The notes below the pieces were generated by a model, which worked only from the letters and a program-made list of their open reading frames with translations, had not been told where the DNA came from and did no database searches. Shown here piece after piece: positions 27,331 to 36,412 of a DNA stretch of 64,000 bases (positions within the stretch are counted from its first letter, which is position 1; each line of letters opens with the position of its first letter). The stretch lies in assembly GCA_963820055.1 (NCBI GenBank), contig CAWFYJ010000004.1, positions 434,001 to 498,000 on the forward strand. Reading direction: 5' to 3'. A program made the position numbers and the translations under genes. Source of the stretch: RHKX01 sp963820055. Lineage in GTDB: Bacteria > Actinomycetota > Thermoleophilia > Solirubrobacterales > 70-9.

Positions 27331-28883
27331 TCAATACGCCGGACATCGACTACGCGGCGCTGTCGCCGCTGATCGCGCTCGTCGCCGGCATCTGCGTCGT
27401 CCTGCTCGTCGGCCTGGTCGGGCCGCGCGGCAACCGCCGGCTGTCGTCGGTGCTGACGCTCGTGACGCTCGGCGCCACCGCGGGGCTGCTGATCTGGCAA
27501 CTCAGCGAGCCCGACACCGACCTCGTCGCCGGCGCCCTCCGCAGCGACGGACTGTCGATCACGATCGGCCTGATCGTCATCGCCGCGGCCGCGTTCGTGA
27601 TCCCGATGCAGCTGCGGGACCCGGCCGCCGAGGAGGCGGGCTTCGGCGAGTCACACACCCTCCTGCTCGGCTCCGTGCTCGGCATGTTGCTGCTGGCGAT
27701 GGCGCAGAACCTGATCTCGCTCTTCGTCGCCCTCGAGCTGCTCTCGATCCCGCTCTACGTCCTCTGCGGCTCGCACCGCTCGCGGACGAAGTCGCTCGAG
27801 TCCGGGCTCAAGTACCTGATCGTCGGCTCGATCGGCTCGGCGACCCTGCTCTACGGCTCCGCGTTCATCTACGGCGGCTCCGGCGGCGCGACCGACTTCA
27901 CCGCGATCGCGCAGGGAATCGGCACCAGCCTCGCCGACGACCCGCTCGTCCTGATCGGCATCGCCTTCGTCGCCGTCGGGCTCGCCTTCAAGGTCTCGAT
28001 CGCCCCGTTCCACCAGTGGACGCCGGACGTCTACGAGGGCGCGCCGACGCCGATCACCGCCTTCATGGCCGTCGCCACCAAGGCCGCCGCCTTCGCCGTC
28101 TTCGCCCGCTTCTTCATCACCGCCCTCGGCCCCTCCGCGGACCAGTGGCAGCCGGCCCTGGCCGCCCTCGCCGCGATCACGATCATCGTCGGCAACGTCG
28201 GCGCCCTCGGTCAGGACTCGCTGAAGCGGATGCTCGGCTACTCGGGCGTCGCCCAGGCCGGCTACATGCTCACGGGCCTCCTCGTCGGCTCGATCGCCGG
28301 CATCGACGCCCTCGTCTTCTACCTCGCCGCCTACACGATGATGAACCTCGCGGCCTTCGCCGTGATCGCAATCCGCGAGCGCGAGACGCCCCTCGGGGAC
28401 GACATCACCGCCGTCCAGGGACTCGGCAAGGACCGTCCCGCCCTCGCCTGGCCCCTCACCATCTCCATGCTCGCCCTCGCCGGCCTCCCCGGCACCGTCG
28501 GCTTCATGGGCAAGCTCTTCCTCATCGAGGCCGCCGTCGCCCAGGACTACACCTGGCTCGGCGTCTTCATCGTCGTCGGCTCGATGATCTCCCTCGCCTA
28601 CTACCTGCGCGTCATCGCGGCAGTCTGGATGCGCCCCGCCCCGCGCCTCGCCCCCGCCATCGCCGGCGCCTCACCCGAGGCCGACGCGGAACCGCTCCCA
28701 GCCCGCGGCGGCCGTGCCGGCCGCGCCCTCGACGGCGCCCCGAGCGGCGGCCGCTGCCTGCTCCTCCTCGGCGCGATGGTCCTGACCAGCGCCGCGACCA
28801 TCTTCTTCGGCATCGTCCCCTCGCCGCTGATCGACTTCACGATCCACGCCGGCGAGGGCATCGCCAGCATGCTCGGCTTCTAG
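27327..28883 (+). CDS. nuoN: NADH-quinone oxidoreductase subunit N
   Basis: Third antiporter-like subunit, 518 aa from GTG, overlapping nuoM. Contains LFVALELLSIPLYVLCG (helix-5 Glu), AFKVSIAPFHQWTPDVYEGAPTPITAFM (pump Lys) and YSGVAQAGYMLTGLL. It closes the third nuo block, so that subunits C to N are all present in the window although interrupted twice. The 283-nt gap after it contains a nested palindrome. Confidence 0.97.
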   Translation: MINTPDIDYAALSPLIALVAGICVVLLVGLVGPRGNRRLSSVLTLVTLGATAGLLIWQLSEPDTDLVAGALRSDGLSITIGLIVIAAAAFVIPMQLRDPAAEEAGFGESHTLLLGSVLGMLLLAMAQNLISLFVALELLSIPLYVLCGSHRSRTKSLESGLKYLIVGSIGSATLLYGSAFIYGGSGGATDFTAIAQGIGTSLADDPLVLIGIAFVAVGLAFKVSIAPFHQWTPDVYEGAPTPITAFMAVATKAAAFAVFARFFITALGPSADQWQPALAALAAITIIVGNVGALGQDSLKRMLGYSGVAQAGYMLTGLLVGSIAGIDALVFYLAAYTMMNLAAFAVIAIRERETPLGDDITAVQGLGKDRPALAWPLTISMLALAGLPGTVGFMGKLFLIEAAVAQDYTWLGVFIVVGSMISLAYYLRVIAAVWMRPAPRLAPAIAGASPEADAEPLPARGGRAGRALDGAPSGGRCLLLLGAMVLTSAATIFFGIVPSPLIDFTIHAGEGIASMLGF

Positions 28884-28938
28884 GGGTAGATAACTCCGAC
28901 CGAATGCTCCGCTGGCGCGTCCGCTTCGGCCGGGCGGC

Positions 28939-28956
28939 GCAGTGGGAGGGGACGGG
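28939..28956 (+). repeat. Left flank motif of convergent-gap element 1
   Basis: GCAGTGGGAGGGGACGGG resembles, in inverted orientation, the motif at 29106-29127 (reverse complement GCAGTGAAGGGGGCGGGG region). The first six bases match exactly and the remainder partly. The two flank the nested palindrome. Confidence 0.35.
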
Positions 28957-28997
28957 AAGATATGTGTATCGGCCCCAGCCGAGGGTGGGTTCTGGCC

Positions 28998-29015
28998 GGT
29001 GCCGTGGTCGGCACC
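28998..29015. repeat. Accessory hairpin that competes with element 1
   Basis: GGTGCC/GGCACC (28998-29003 and 29010-29015). The right arm continues as GCACCAT (29011-29017), which can also pair with ATGGTGC (29025-29031), the left arm of the large hairpin. Three mutually exclusive pairings are therefore possible in the same transcript. Confidence 0.45.
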
Positions 29016-29022
29016 ATGGCGA

Positions 29023-29067
29023 AGATGGTGCACTTTCTCGGTCCGAGACCGAGTAAATGCACCATCT
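29023..29067. repeat. Nested palindrome, convergent-gap element 1
   Basis: Outer 10-bp stem AGATGGTGCA/TGCACCATCT (29023-29032, 29058-29067), symmetric 4-nt internal loops CTTT and TAAA, inner 7-bp stem CTCGGTC/GACCGAG (29037-29043, 29047-29053), 3-nt loop CGA. It lies between the 3' ends of nuoN and a minus-strand protease, so bidirectional termination is the simplest role. There is no T tract. Confidence 0.6.
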
Positions 29068-29105
29068 CGGCCGGGACGCAGGGCTTCCGGTCCACCCCCG
29101 CCCCG

Positions 29106-29127
29106 CCCCCTTCACTGCCAAACCCCC
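29106..29127 (-). repeat. CACTGCC flank motif of element 1
   Basis: The motif contains CCCCCTTCACTGCC followed by AAACCCCC, 39 nt before the protease 3' end. Near-identical sequence recurs at 32754-32773 and, shorter, at 60033-60044, in the same orientation and near the 3' end of the minus-strand gene each time. An inverted copy is at 32546-32565. Confidence 0.5.
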
Positions 29128-29166
29128 TTGGCCAACCCGCCGGTCCCGCCGGGTCAACCCCCCGCC

Positions 29167-30414
29167 TCAGACCCCGAACCTGCAGCCCTTCGTCGCGTTG
29201 CGGCCGCCGCCACCCTTGCAGCGGTCCGGGCCCTTGCCGCCCTCGAGGCGGTCGCGGCCGCCGTTGCCGGCGAGCTTGTCCTTTCCGGAGCCGCCGCAGA
29301 TGATGTCGTCGCCGTTGGCACCCCGGACCTTGTCGTTGCCGCCGAGCGCCGCGATGACGTCCCGCCCGCCGGAGCCGCGCAGCCTCTCGGCGCGGTTGGT
29401 GCCGACGATCGTCGCGACCCTGCCGTTGCAGCGGACCGGCCCGATCGAGGGCCAGCCGTTGACCTTCGCCGCGTACATGCGCTTGATCGTCTGGCCGTAG
29501 TAGGGGCCGAACTCCTTGCCGTGACCGCGGCGGCTGTAGATGTGGCTGCCGTTGGAGACGACGAAGCTCTTCTGCGCGACCCAGCCGCCGCCGCTGGAGC
29601 CCTGCTTCATGTCGCACTTGATGCCGCGGCTTCGCGGCCCGGCGCCGCCGGCGGGGTCCTTGCTCTGCTTGGAGTCGCAGCGGATCAGCTTGTAGCCGTT
29701 GTAGGCGGGCTTGCCGCGGGCCGGATAGCCGTAGGCGCTGAGGTGCTGCTTGCGCGACTGGTTGAAGCCGATGCCGCGCGAGCCGACGATGCTCTGCAGC
29801 GATCCGTATGGGCTCGTCTGGACGCGCAGCATCGCGGCGTCGAAGTTGAACGCCGCATGCGCGCCCCAGGCCCGCGGGACGATCACGTGCTTGACGTTCC
29901 AGACGCCATAGGGAAGCTTGTTGCGGGCGAAGCCGGGGATGAAGGCGAGGTTGGTGGCGAACTGGTGGGAGCCGCCGGCGTCGACGGCGCAGTGGCCGGC
30001 CGTCGTGACGAGTGCGCCCGAGTTGGAGCTGACGACCGTCGCCGAACAGGCGAAGTTGCCGAGGCCCTGATAGGTGCCGACGAGCTTGCCGTGGACCCGG
30101 TTCGGGTACTTCCGCGTCTTCCGGACCCAGACGCTCTTCATCGCGCTGCCGGTGACCCGCGCCGGGTCGACCTCGGCGGTGGTCACCGCGCCGGCCTCGT
30201 CGCCGTCGCCCTGGACGTCGAGCTCGCGCGCGCCGGCGATCCGCTCGGGGGTCCAGTAGTCGCCGGCCTGCTCGCGATTCATCGTCGTCGCCGAGTCGGG
30301 CGCCGTCATGAACGCGCCTCCGGACGCGAACGCAGCCGGGGTGAGCGCGAGAAGCACGCCCGCCGTCAGCGTCGCAATTCCTCCGATCGAAGCTTTCCGT
30401 GCGCCGATCAACAT
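29167..30414 (-). CDS. Secreted trypsin-like serine protease with RTX-like repeat tail
   Basis: 415 aa from ATG 30414, chosen because AGGAGGTGG lies 6 nt upstream; ATG 30447 is the alternative. A Sec-type signal precedes about residue 31. Triad positions: His141 (TTAGHC), Asp192 (FNFDAAML), Ser274 (GSSGGGW), giving a V8/trypsin-like fold with GSSGG in place of GDSGG. Residues about 340-405 are glycine/aspartate nonapeptide-like repeats (GGNDKVRGANGDD, GGSGKDKLAGNGGRD) of the RTX calcium-binding type. It should be exported and may be stabilised by calcium. Paralog of the protease at 32791. Confidence 0.88.
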   Translation of the reverse strand: MLIGARKASIGGIATLTAGVLLALTPAAFASGGAFMTAPDSATTMNREQAGDYWTPERIAGARELDVQGDGDEAGAVTTAEVDPARVTGSAMKSVWVRKTRKYPNRVHGKLVGTYQGLGNFACSATVVSSNSGALVTTAGHCAVDAGGSHQFATNLAFIPGFARNKLPYGVWNVKHVIVPRAWGAHAAFNFDAAMLRVQTSPYGSLQSIVGSRGIGFNQSRKQHLSAYGYPARGKPAYNGYKLIRCDSKQSKDPAGGAGPRSRGIKCDMKQGSSGGGWVAQKSFVVSNGSHIYSRRGHGKEFGPYYGQTIKRMYAAKVNGWPSIGPVRCNGRVATIVGTNRAERLRGSGGRDVIAALGGNDKVRGANGDDIICGGSGKDKLAGNGGRDRLEGGKGPDRCKGGGGRNATKGCRFGV

Positions 30415-30502
30415 CGTCGTCCACCTCCTGCGTAGGACTGTCTCCACAGGCCCTGCCAGGCCCTCCGGGACGCGATGTTAGACACCCTCTCCGCCGCACC
30501 CC

Positions 30503-30508
30503 TAACGT
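30503..30508 (+). promoter_or_regulatory. -10 element of the VOC gene (leaderless)
   Basis: TAACGT ends 6 nt before the ATG; TTAGAC at 30478-30483 is a possible -35 with 19-nt spacing. Confidence 0.45.
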
Positions 30509-30514
30509 TCAGGA

Positions 30515-30889
30515 ATGCTCCATCACGTCACACTCGAAGTCGCCAAGGCCGACCTGGATCGGTTCGCCGGGATGCTCGCGGCGATCGGCTTCGCGGAGGT
30601 CGAGGTGCCCGCGTCCCTCGGGTCCGGATTCCGCTGGTTCGAGAGGGATGGGACGCAGGTTCACCTCGCGTCGACCGAGGAGCCGACCGTGCCGGCGGTC
30701 GGCCATTCGGCGTTCGTCGTCGCGCCGCTCGGCGAGGCGGTCGACCGGCTCGCGGCCCTCGGCTTCGAGGTCGAGGAGCGGCGCCGGCACTGGGGTGCGC
30801 GAAGGGTCGTCGTGATCGCGCCGGGCGGGCACCGCATCGAGCTGATGGAGGCTCCGCCCCGCGCGGCGCCCCGCCGGTCGAGTTCGTAG
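30515..30889 (+). CDS. VOC-superfamily (glyoxalase/bleomycin-resistance fold) protein
   Basis: 124 aa, a single VOC module of two beta-alpha-beta-beta-beta units: MLHHVTLEVAKADLDRFAGMLAAIGF opens it, and VVVIAPGGHRIELMEAPP gives the closing metal-ligand Glu region. A metal-dependent lyase, isomerase or dioxygenase is possible; substrate unknown. The start has a -10 box instead of a ribosome site. It is followed closely by the ThyX-like gene, but that gene has its own -10 box. Confidence 0.82.
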   Translation: MLHHVTLEVAKADLDRFAGMLAAIGFAEVEVPASLGSGFRWFERDGTQVHLASTEEPTVPAVGHSAFVVAPLGEAVDRLAALGFEVEERRRHWGARRVVVIAPGGHRIELMEAPPRAAPRRSSS

Positions 30890-30892
30890 CAT
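30887..30892 (+). promoter_or_regulatory. -10 element of the ThyX-like gene (leaderless)
   Basis: TAGCAT ends 9 nt before the TTG start codon; its first bases coincide with the VOC stop codon. Confidence 0.4.
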
Positions 30893-30901
30893 CGTCGGCC
30901 C

Positions 30902-32506
30902 TTGCGCTATCCGGTCGAAACGTTCACCGCTGCCGAGCGAGCAGCCCTCGAGCCCCACTTCAGCAACCTCGACCGGCCCGTCTTCGCGCTGACGAACCTG
31001 CCCGAGACGGTCAAGGGCGCGCTGTTCGCCCGCTACTCGCGCTACCAGGGGACGCTGCGCCGCCTTTATCTGGACGAGTTCGCCGCCGACGCGCCTGAGG
31101 GCGCCCGGCCGTTCGACGGCGCCGAGGGCGATCGGGCCGCGCAGCTCTACGAGCGGATCTTCATCGGCTACGGCGACGACTCGGTCGCCCAGCTCGGCGG
31201 CGCCCACCTCGCCTGCGAGTGGGTCAGCAACGTCCTCACGAAGGTCCTCCAGCGCGGCCGCCTCGCCGCCTATCTCGAGCAGTCGACCCGCTACATCCCC
31301 TACGACGTGCCGATGGAGGCCGGCGTCGAGCAGGGCGCGGCCGGTAGCTGGCGCTACTGGCGCAACGACGACCTCGGGCCTGAGTTCGGCACGGCGATGG
31401 ACGAGATCTTCTCGATCTACTCGCGATCCCTCAAGGACGTCCGCGCCTGGGCCGAGGAGCGCTGGCCGCGCGGCGACGAGCCCCAGAGCGCCTGGGAGCG
31501 CTCGATCAAGGCGAAGGCGCTCGACCTCCTCCGCGGCCTCCTACCCGCCTCGACTCTCTCCCACGTCGGCATCTACGCCTCCGGCCAGGCCTACGAGCAG
31601 CTGCTCCTCCGCCTTGCCGCCTCGCCGCTGCCCGAGGCCCGCGCCGTCGGCGCGATGGCGCAGGAGGAGCTCGGCGCCGTCATCCCCAGCTTCATCTCCC
31701 GCGTCGGCCGCCCCGAGCGCGGCGGCGAGTGGATCAGCTACCTGGAGAAGCGCCGCGCCGACACCGAGCGCTGGGTCGCCCGGCTCGGCCTCGATCGCCG
31801 CGAAGGGCCCGACGCCCCGGCCGTTGAGCTCACCCACGTCGACGGCGACGAGGACCTACTGCTCGCCGCCTCCCTCTACGAGGCGACCGGGCTGCCGGAG
31901 GCCGCCATCGCCGGCCGGATCGCCGCCCTCGACCCGATCGAGCGCGAGGAGGTCCTCGCCGACCTCGTCGGCGAGCGCGGCAACCGGCGCCATCGCCCCG
32001 GCCGCGGCTGGGAGTCGGTCCGCTACCGCTTCGAGATCGTCTCCGACTACGGCGGCTTCCGCGACATGCAGCGCCACCGCATGCTCACCTGCCAATGGCA
32101 GTCGCTCAATCCCGACCTCGGTGCCGGCGTGCCCGAGGAGGTTCGCGACGCCGGCGCGGGCGACGAGTACGCCCGGGCCCTGGAGATCTCCCGGACCGAG
32201 TTCGAGCGCCTCGAGTCCGCCGGCATGCCCGAGGCCGCCCCCTATGCACTCTGCCTCGGCTACCGGATCCGCTACGTGCTCGACATGAACGCCCGCGAGG
32301 CCATGCACGTCTGCGAGCTCCGCTCCGGCCGCGAAGGCCACCCGACCTACCGCGCCGTCGCCCAGGCCATGCACGAGCAGATCAGCGCCGTCCACCCCGC
32401 CATCGGCGCCGCCATGCGCCACGTCGACTCGAGCTCCGAGCCCCGCCTCGAGCGGATCATGAGCGAGATCCGCACGCACCGGAAGCGAGCGGCGCTGGCT
32501 AAATAG
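30902..32506 (+). CDS. Tandem-domain ThyX-like protein (FAD-dependent thymidylate synthase family)
   Basis: 534 aa from TTG, about twice the length of ThyX (220-250 aa). Each half resembles a ThyX domain but keeps a different part of the RHRxxSxNExSxRY signature. The N-half reads RGRLAAYLEQSTRY (118-131), keeping E, S and RY while losing His. The C-half has RHRMLTCQWQS (391-401), keeping RHR and losing the Glu and RY. ThyX active sites form between subunits, so the halves could complement each other in an intramolecular pseudodimer. Activity as thymidylate synthase is unproven; a different flavin or nucleotide role is possible. Confidence 0.82.
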   Translation: MRYPVETFTAAERAALEPHFSNLDRPVFALTNLPETVKGALFARYSRYQGTLRRLYLDEFAADAPEGARPFDGAEGDRAAQLYERIFIGYGDDSVAQLGGAHLACEWVSNVLTKVLQRGRLAAYLEQSTRYIPYDVPMEAGVEQGAAGSWRYWRNDDLGPEFGTAMDEIFSIYSRSLKDVRAWAEERWPRGDEPQSAWERSIKAKALDLLRGLLPASTLSHVGIYASGQAYEQLLLRLAASPLPEARAVGAMAQEELGAVIPSFISRVGRPERGGEWISYLEKRRADTERWVARLGLDRREGPDAPAVELTHVDGDEDLLLAASLYEATGLPEAAIAGRIAALDPIEREEVLADLVGERGNRRHRPGRGWESVRYRFEIVSDYGGFRDMQRHRMLTCQWQSLNPDLGAGVPEEVRDAGAGDEYARALEISRTEFERLESAGMPEAAPYALCLGYRIRYVLDMNAREAMHVCELRSGREGHPTYRAVAQAMHEQISAVHPAIGAAMRHVDSSSEPRLERIMSEIRTHRKRAALAK

Positions 32507-32545
32507 GGGGTTGTTCGGCCGGGACCGGCGAGCTGCTGGGACGAG

Positions 32546-32565
32546 GGGTTGGGCAGTGAAGGGGG
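32546..32565 (+). repeat. Left inverted flank of convergent-gap element 2
   Basis: Contains TTGGGCAGTGAAGGGGG, an inverted copy of 32754-32773 with one mismatch and one extra A. Together they delimit a 228-nt segment that contains two nested palindromes and no gene. Confidence 0.55.
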
Positions 32566-32586
32566 TCCGGGGCGAACGAAATCAAC

Positions 32587-32633
32587 CAGTGGTCCAAGTT
32601 GTGTCCGCTATGCGGACCAAATCTGGACCACTG
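32587..32633. repeat. Nested palindrome, convergent-gap element 2
   Basis: Outer 10-bp stem CAGTGGTCCA/TGGACCACTG (32587-32596, 32624-32633), 6-nt symmetric internal loops, inner stem GTCCGC/GCGGAC (32603-32608, 32612-32617), 3-nt loop TAT. Same plan as element 1 with different sequence. Lies between convergent thyX-like and protease genes. Confidence 0.6.
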
Positions 32634-32646
32634 CCGGCCCGTGGCG

Positions 32647-32694
32647 GAGCGGAAGCCGAAAACCTCCATATATGGAAGAAATCGAGATCCGCTC
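32647..32694. repeat. Second nested palindrome of element 2
   Basis: GAGCGGA/TCCGCTC (32647-32653, 32688-32694) are each exactly 11 nt from the central 12-bp perfect palindrome TCCATATATGGA (32665-32676). The AT-rich core is unusual in this GC-rich window and resembles a protein-binding site more than a terminator. Confidence 0.5.
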
Positions 32695-32753
32695 GGCGGA
32701 GCGCATTTTGCATCCCACCGATGCTTTTTCCGCATCCGGACGCCCGCCATCGT

Positions 32754-32773
32754 CCCCCTCACTGCCCAAACCC
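32754..32773 (-). repeat. CACTGCC flank motif of element 2
   Basis: CCCCCTCACTGCCCAAA motif, 18 nt from the protease 3' end; counterpart of 29106-29127 and, inverted, of 32546-32565. Confidence 0.5.
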
Positions 32774-32790
32774 ACCTCGGCTGGGGTCTA

Positions 32791-33795
32791 CTACCGCACC
32801 CGCTTGTAGAGCTTCTTCGCGGTCTGGGAGAGATACGGGCCGTAGAGGAGGTCGGGGCGGCTCGGGTAGCCGTAGCTTGTGACCGACAGCAGCGTGCGAC
32901 CGGCGACCCAGCCGCCGCCGGAGGAGCCGCCGGTCATGTTGCAGCTGATCGCGATCGTCGCTGGGCCGGTGCCGCCAGGCGAGTCGGCGCCCTGGCTGCC
33001 GCTCGAGCACGAGTACTCGTTCTCGCCGTTGAAGATGCCGAGGGCGGGATAGCCGAAGGCGGTGTAGCTCTGGTCGCGGGGCTGGTTGAAGCCGATGCCG
33101 CGTGCGCCGACGACGGACTGGAGGGTGCGGCCGCCGGTGCGGCGCATCACGGCGGCACCGAGGTCGTACTGGAGACTGCCCCGCTTCCACCGCTTCGTGG
33201 TCGCGAGCTCCTTGGCCGTCCACTCTCCATATGGTGCATCACCGTTGGCGTAGGCAGGTACGAACATGAAGTTGACCGACTTGCCGCCGCCGTCCTGGGT
33301 GTCGTAGACGCAGTGGCCGGCGGTCCAGACGACGCTCTTATTGAAGCTGTTGATCGCGGTGCCCGAGCAGACGTAGTCGCCGGGTGCGGAGCCGCCCTTG
33401 ACCGTGAAGAAGACCTTCCCGTGCGCGCGGGTGCCCTTCCCCGAGGGGTCGAGGACCGGTATGGCGAGCCGCCGCGCCGCGGTCGTCCCGGCCGCGGCGC
33501 CGCGCTGCAGCTCTGCGCTCCCGGTGCCGTCGGCAGCAGCCGGGGGTACGTATGCGGGCGGGCCCGACTCGGTGACGCTGAGCGGCGACGCCGCCGGGCT
33601 CGCCGGCGCCTCGACGGTGACCGGATCGGCGTGCCGCATTCGCGCATGAGTCCAGTAGTCGCGGACGGCGGACGCCCGGTCGGCGACGTCCAGGGTGACC
33701 GTCCCGCCGCTCGCACTCGCGGCATGCGGCAGCGCCGCGGCCAGCAGGAGCAGCCCGAGGAGGAGGAACGGAGTGGCGATTCGGCGTCTGATCAT
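32791..33795 (-). CDS. Secreted trypsin-like serine protease, second paralog
   Basis: 334 aa from ATG 33795, with a clear signal peptide (hydrophobic run LLLGLLLLAAALP) and a Pro/Ala-rich propeptide-like segment to about residue 105. Triad: His161 (WTAGHC), Asp211 (QYDLGAAV), Ser292 (GGSSGGGW). It shares VVGARGIGFNQ and the following FGYPA region with the protease at 29167 but lacks RTX repeats. The C-terminus ends soon after the catalytic domain. Both paralogs are convergent with a plus-strand gene, with a nested palindrome in the gap, which hints at a segmental duplication. Extracellular role unknown. Confidence 0.87.
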   Translation of the reverse strand: MIRRRIATPFLLLGLLLLAAALPHAASASGGTVTLDVADRASAVRDYWTHARMRHADPVTVEAPASPAASPLSVTESGPPAYVPPAAADGTGSAELQRGAAAGTTAARRLAIPVLDPSGKGTRAHGKVFFTVKGGSAPGDYVCSGTAINSFNKSVVWTAGHCVYDTQDGGGKSVNFMFVPAYANGDAPYGEWTAKELATTKRWKRGSLQYDLGAAVMRRTGGRTLQSVVGARGIGFNQPRDQSYTAFGYPALGIFNGENEYSCSSGSQGADSPGGTGPATIAISCNMTGGSSGGGWVAGRTLLSVTSYGYPSRPDLLYGPYLSQTAKKLYKRVR

Positions 33796-33930
33796 GAGAA
33801 CGGACGGGCTGAGGATGTCAGCCTCGTGACAGATACCCAAACACGGCCCGGCCCGGAAAGCTTCGCAGGGCCCCATGGGCGCCGGCCGCGTTCGGTTAGC
33901 GTGCGAGGAGACGGGTAGGGAAATCGCTAG

Positions 33931-33936
33931 AGGAGG
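33931..33936 (+). promoter_or_regulatory. Ribosome binding site of acs
   Basis: AGGAGG with 6-nt spacing to the ATG at 33943; one of the strongest sites in the window, in contrast with the many leaderless starts. TAGCGT at 33897-33902 may be the -10 element. Confidence 0.7.
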
Positions 33937-33942
33937 TTCCAT

Positions 33943-35904
<1,962 letters not shown>

Positions 35905-35917
35905 CGCCGACGCGCGC

Positions 35918-36409
35918 TTGATCGCGGTCGTCTCCGACACCCACATGCCGAAGGGCGAGCGGGTCCTGCCGAACCGCTGCCACGAGTTGCTCCGCAAGGC
36001 CGAGCTGATCGTCCACGCCGGCGACTGGTCGACGGCAGCGGTGCTCGAAATGTTCGAAGCGATCGGCCCGCCCGTCGTCGGCGTCCGCGGCAACGTCGAG
36101 GACGCGGCGATCCGGCGGCGCCTTCCGGAGCGGGCCGAGTTCGAGGCGGGCGGCCGCACCGTCGGCGTCATCCACGACGCCGGGCCGAAGCAGGGACGTC
36201 TGGCGCGCCTGCGCCGCGAGTTCCCCGGCGCCGACTCAGTGATCTTCGGTCACTCCCACATGCCGCTCCTCGAGCGCGACGCCGACGGCGGCTTTCAGAT
36301 CTTCAACCCCGGGTCGCCGACCGAGCGGCGCCGGGCGCCGGCGCGAACGATGGGCACGCTCGAGGTCGGCCAACGCGGCGGGCTTCGCTTCCGCCACGTC
36401 GACCTCTGA
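35918..36409 (+). CDS. YfcE/MJ0936-type metallophosphoesterase
   Basis: 163 aa from TTG. Metal-binding motifs in order: SDTHMP (DxH), GDW, GNVED (GNxxD), VIHDAGP (His) and GHSHMP (GHxH). This is the compact MJ0936/YfcE class, two-metal phosphodiesterases of uncertain natural substrate. It is 13 nt after acs and probably co-transcribed. The convergent FAD oxidoreductase begins 3 nt beyond its stop. Confidence 0.92.
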   Translation: MIAVVSDTHMPKGERVLPNRCHELLRKAELIVHAGDWSTAAVLEMFEAIGPPVVGVRGNVEDAAIRRRLPERAEFEAGGRTVGVIHDAGPKQGRLARLRREFPGADSVIFGHSHMPLLERDADGGFQIFNPGSPTERRRAPARTMGTLEVGQRGGLRFRHVDL

Positions 36410-36412
36410 CGA

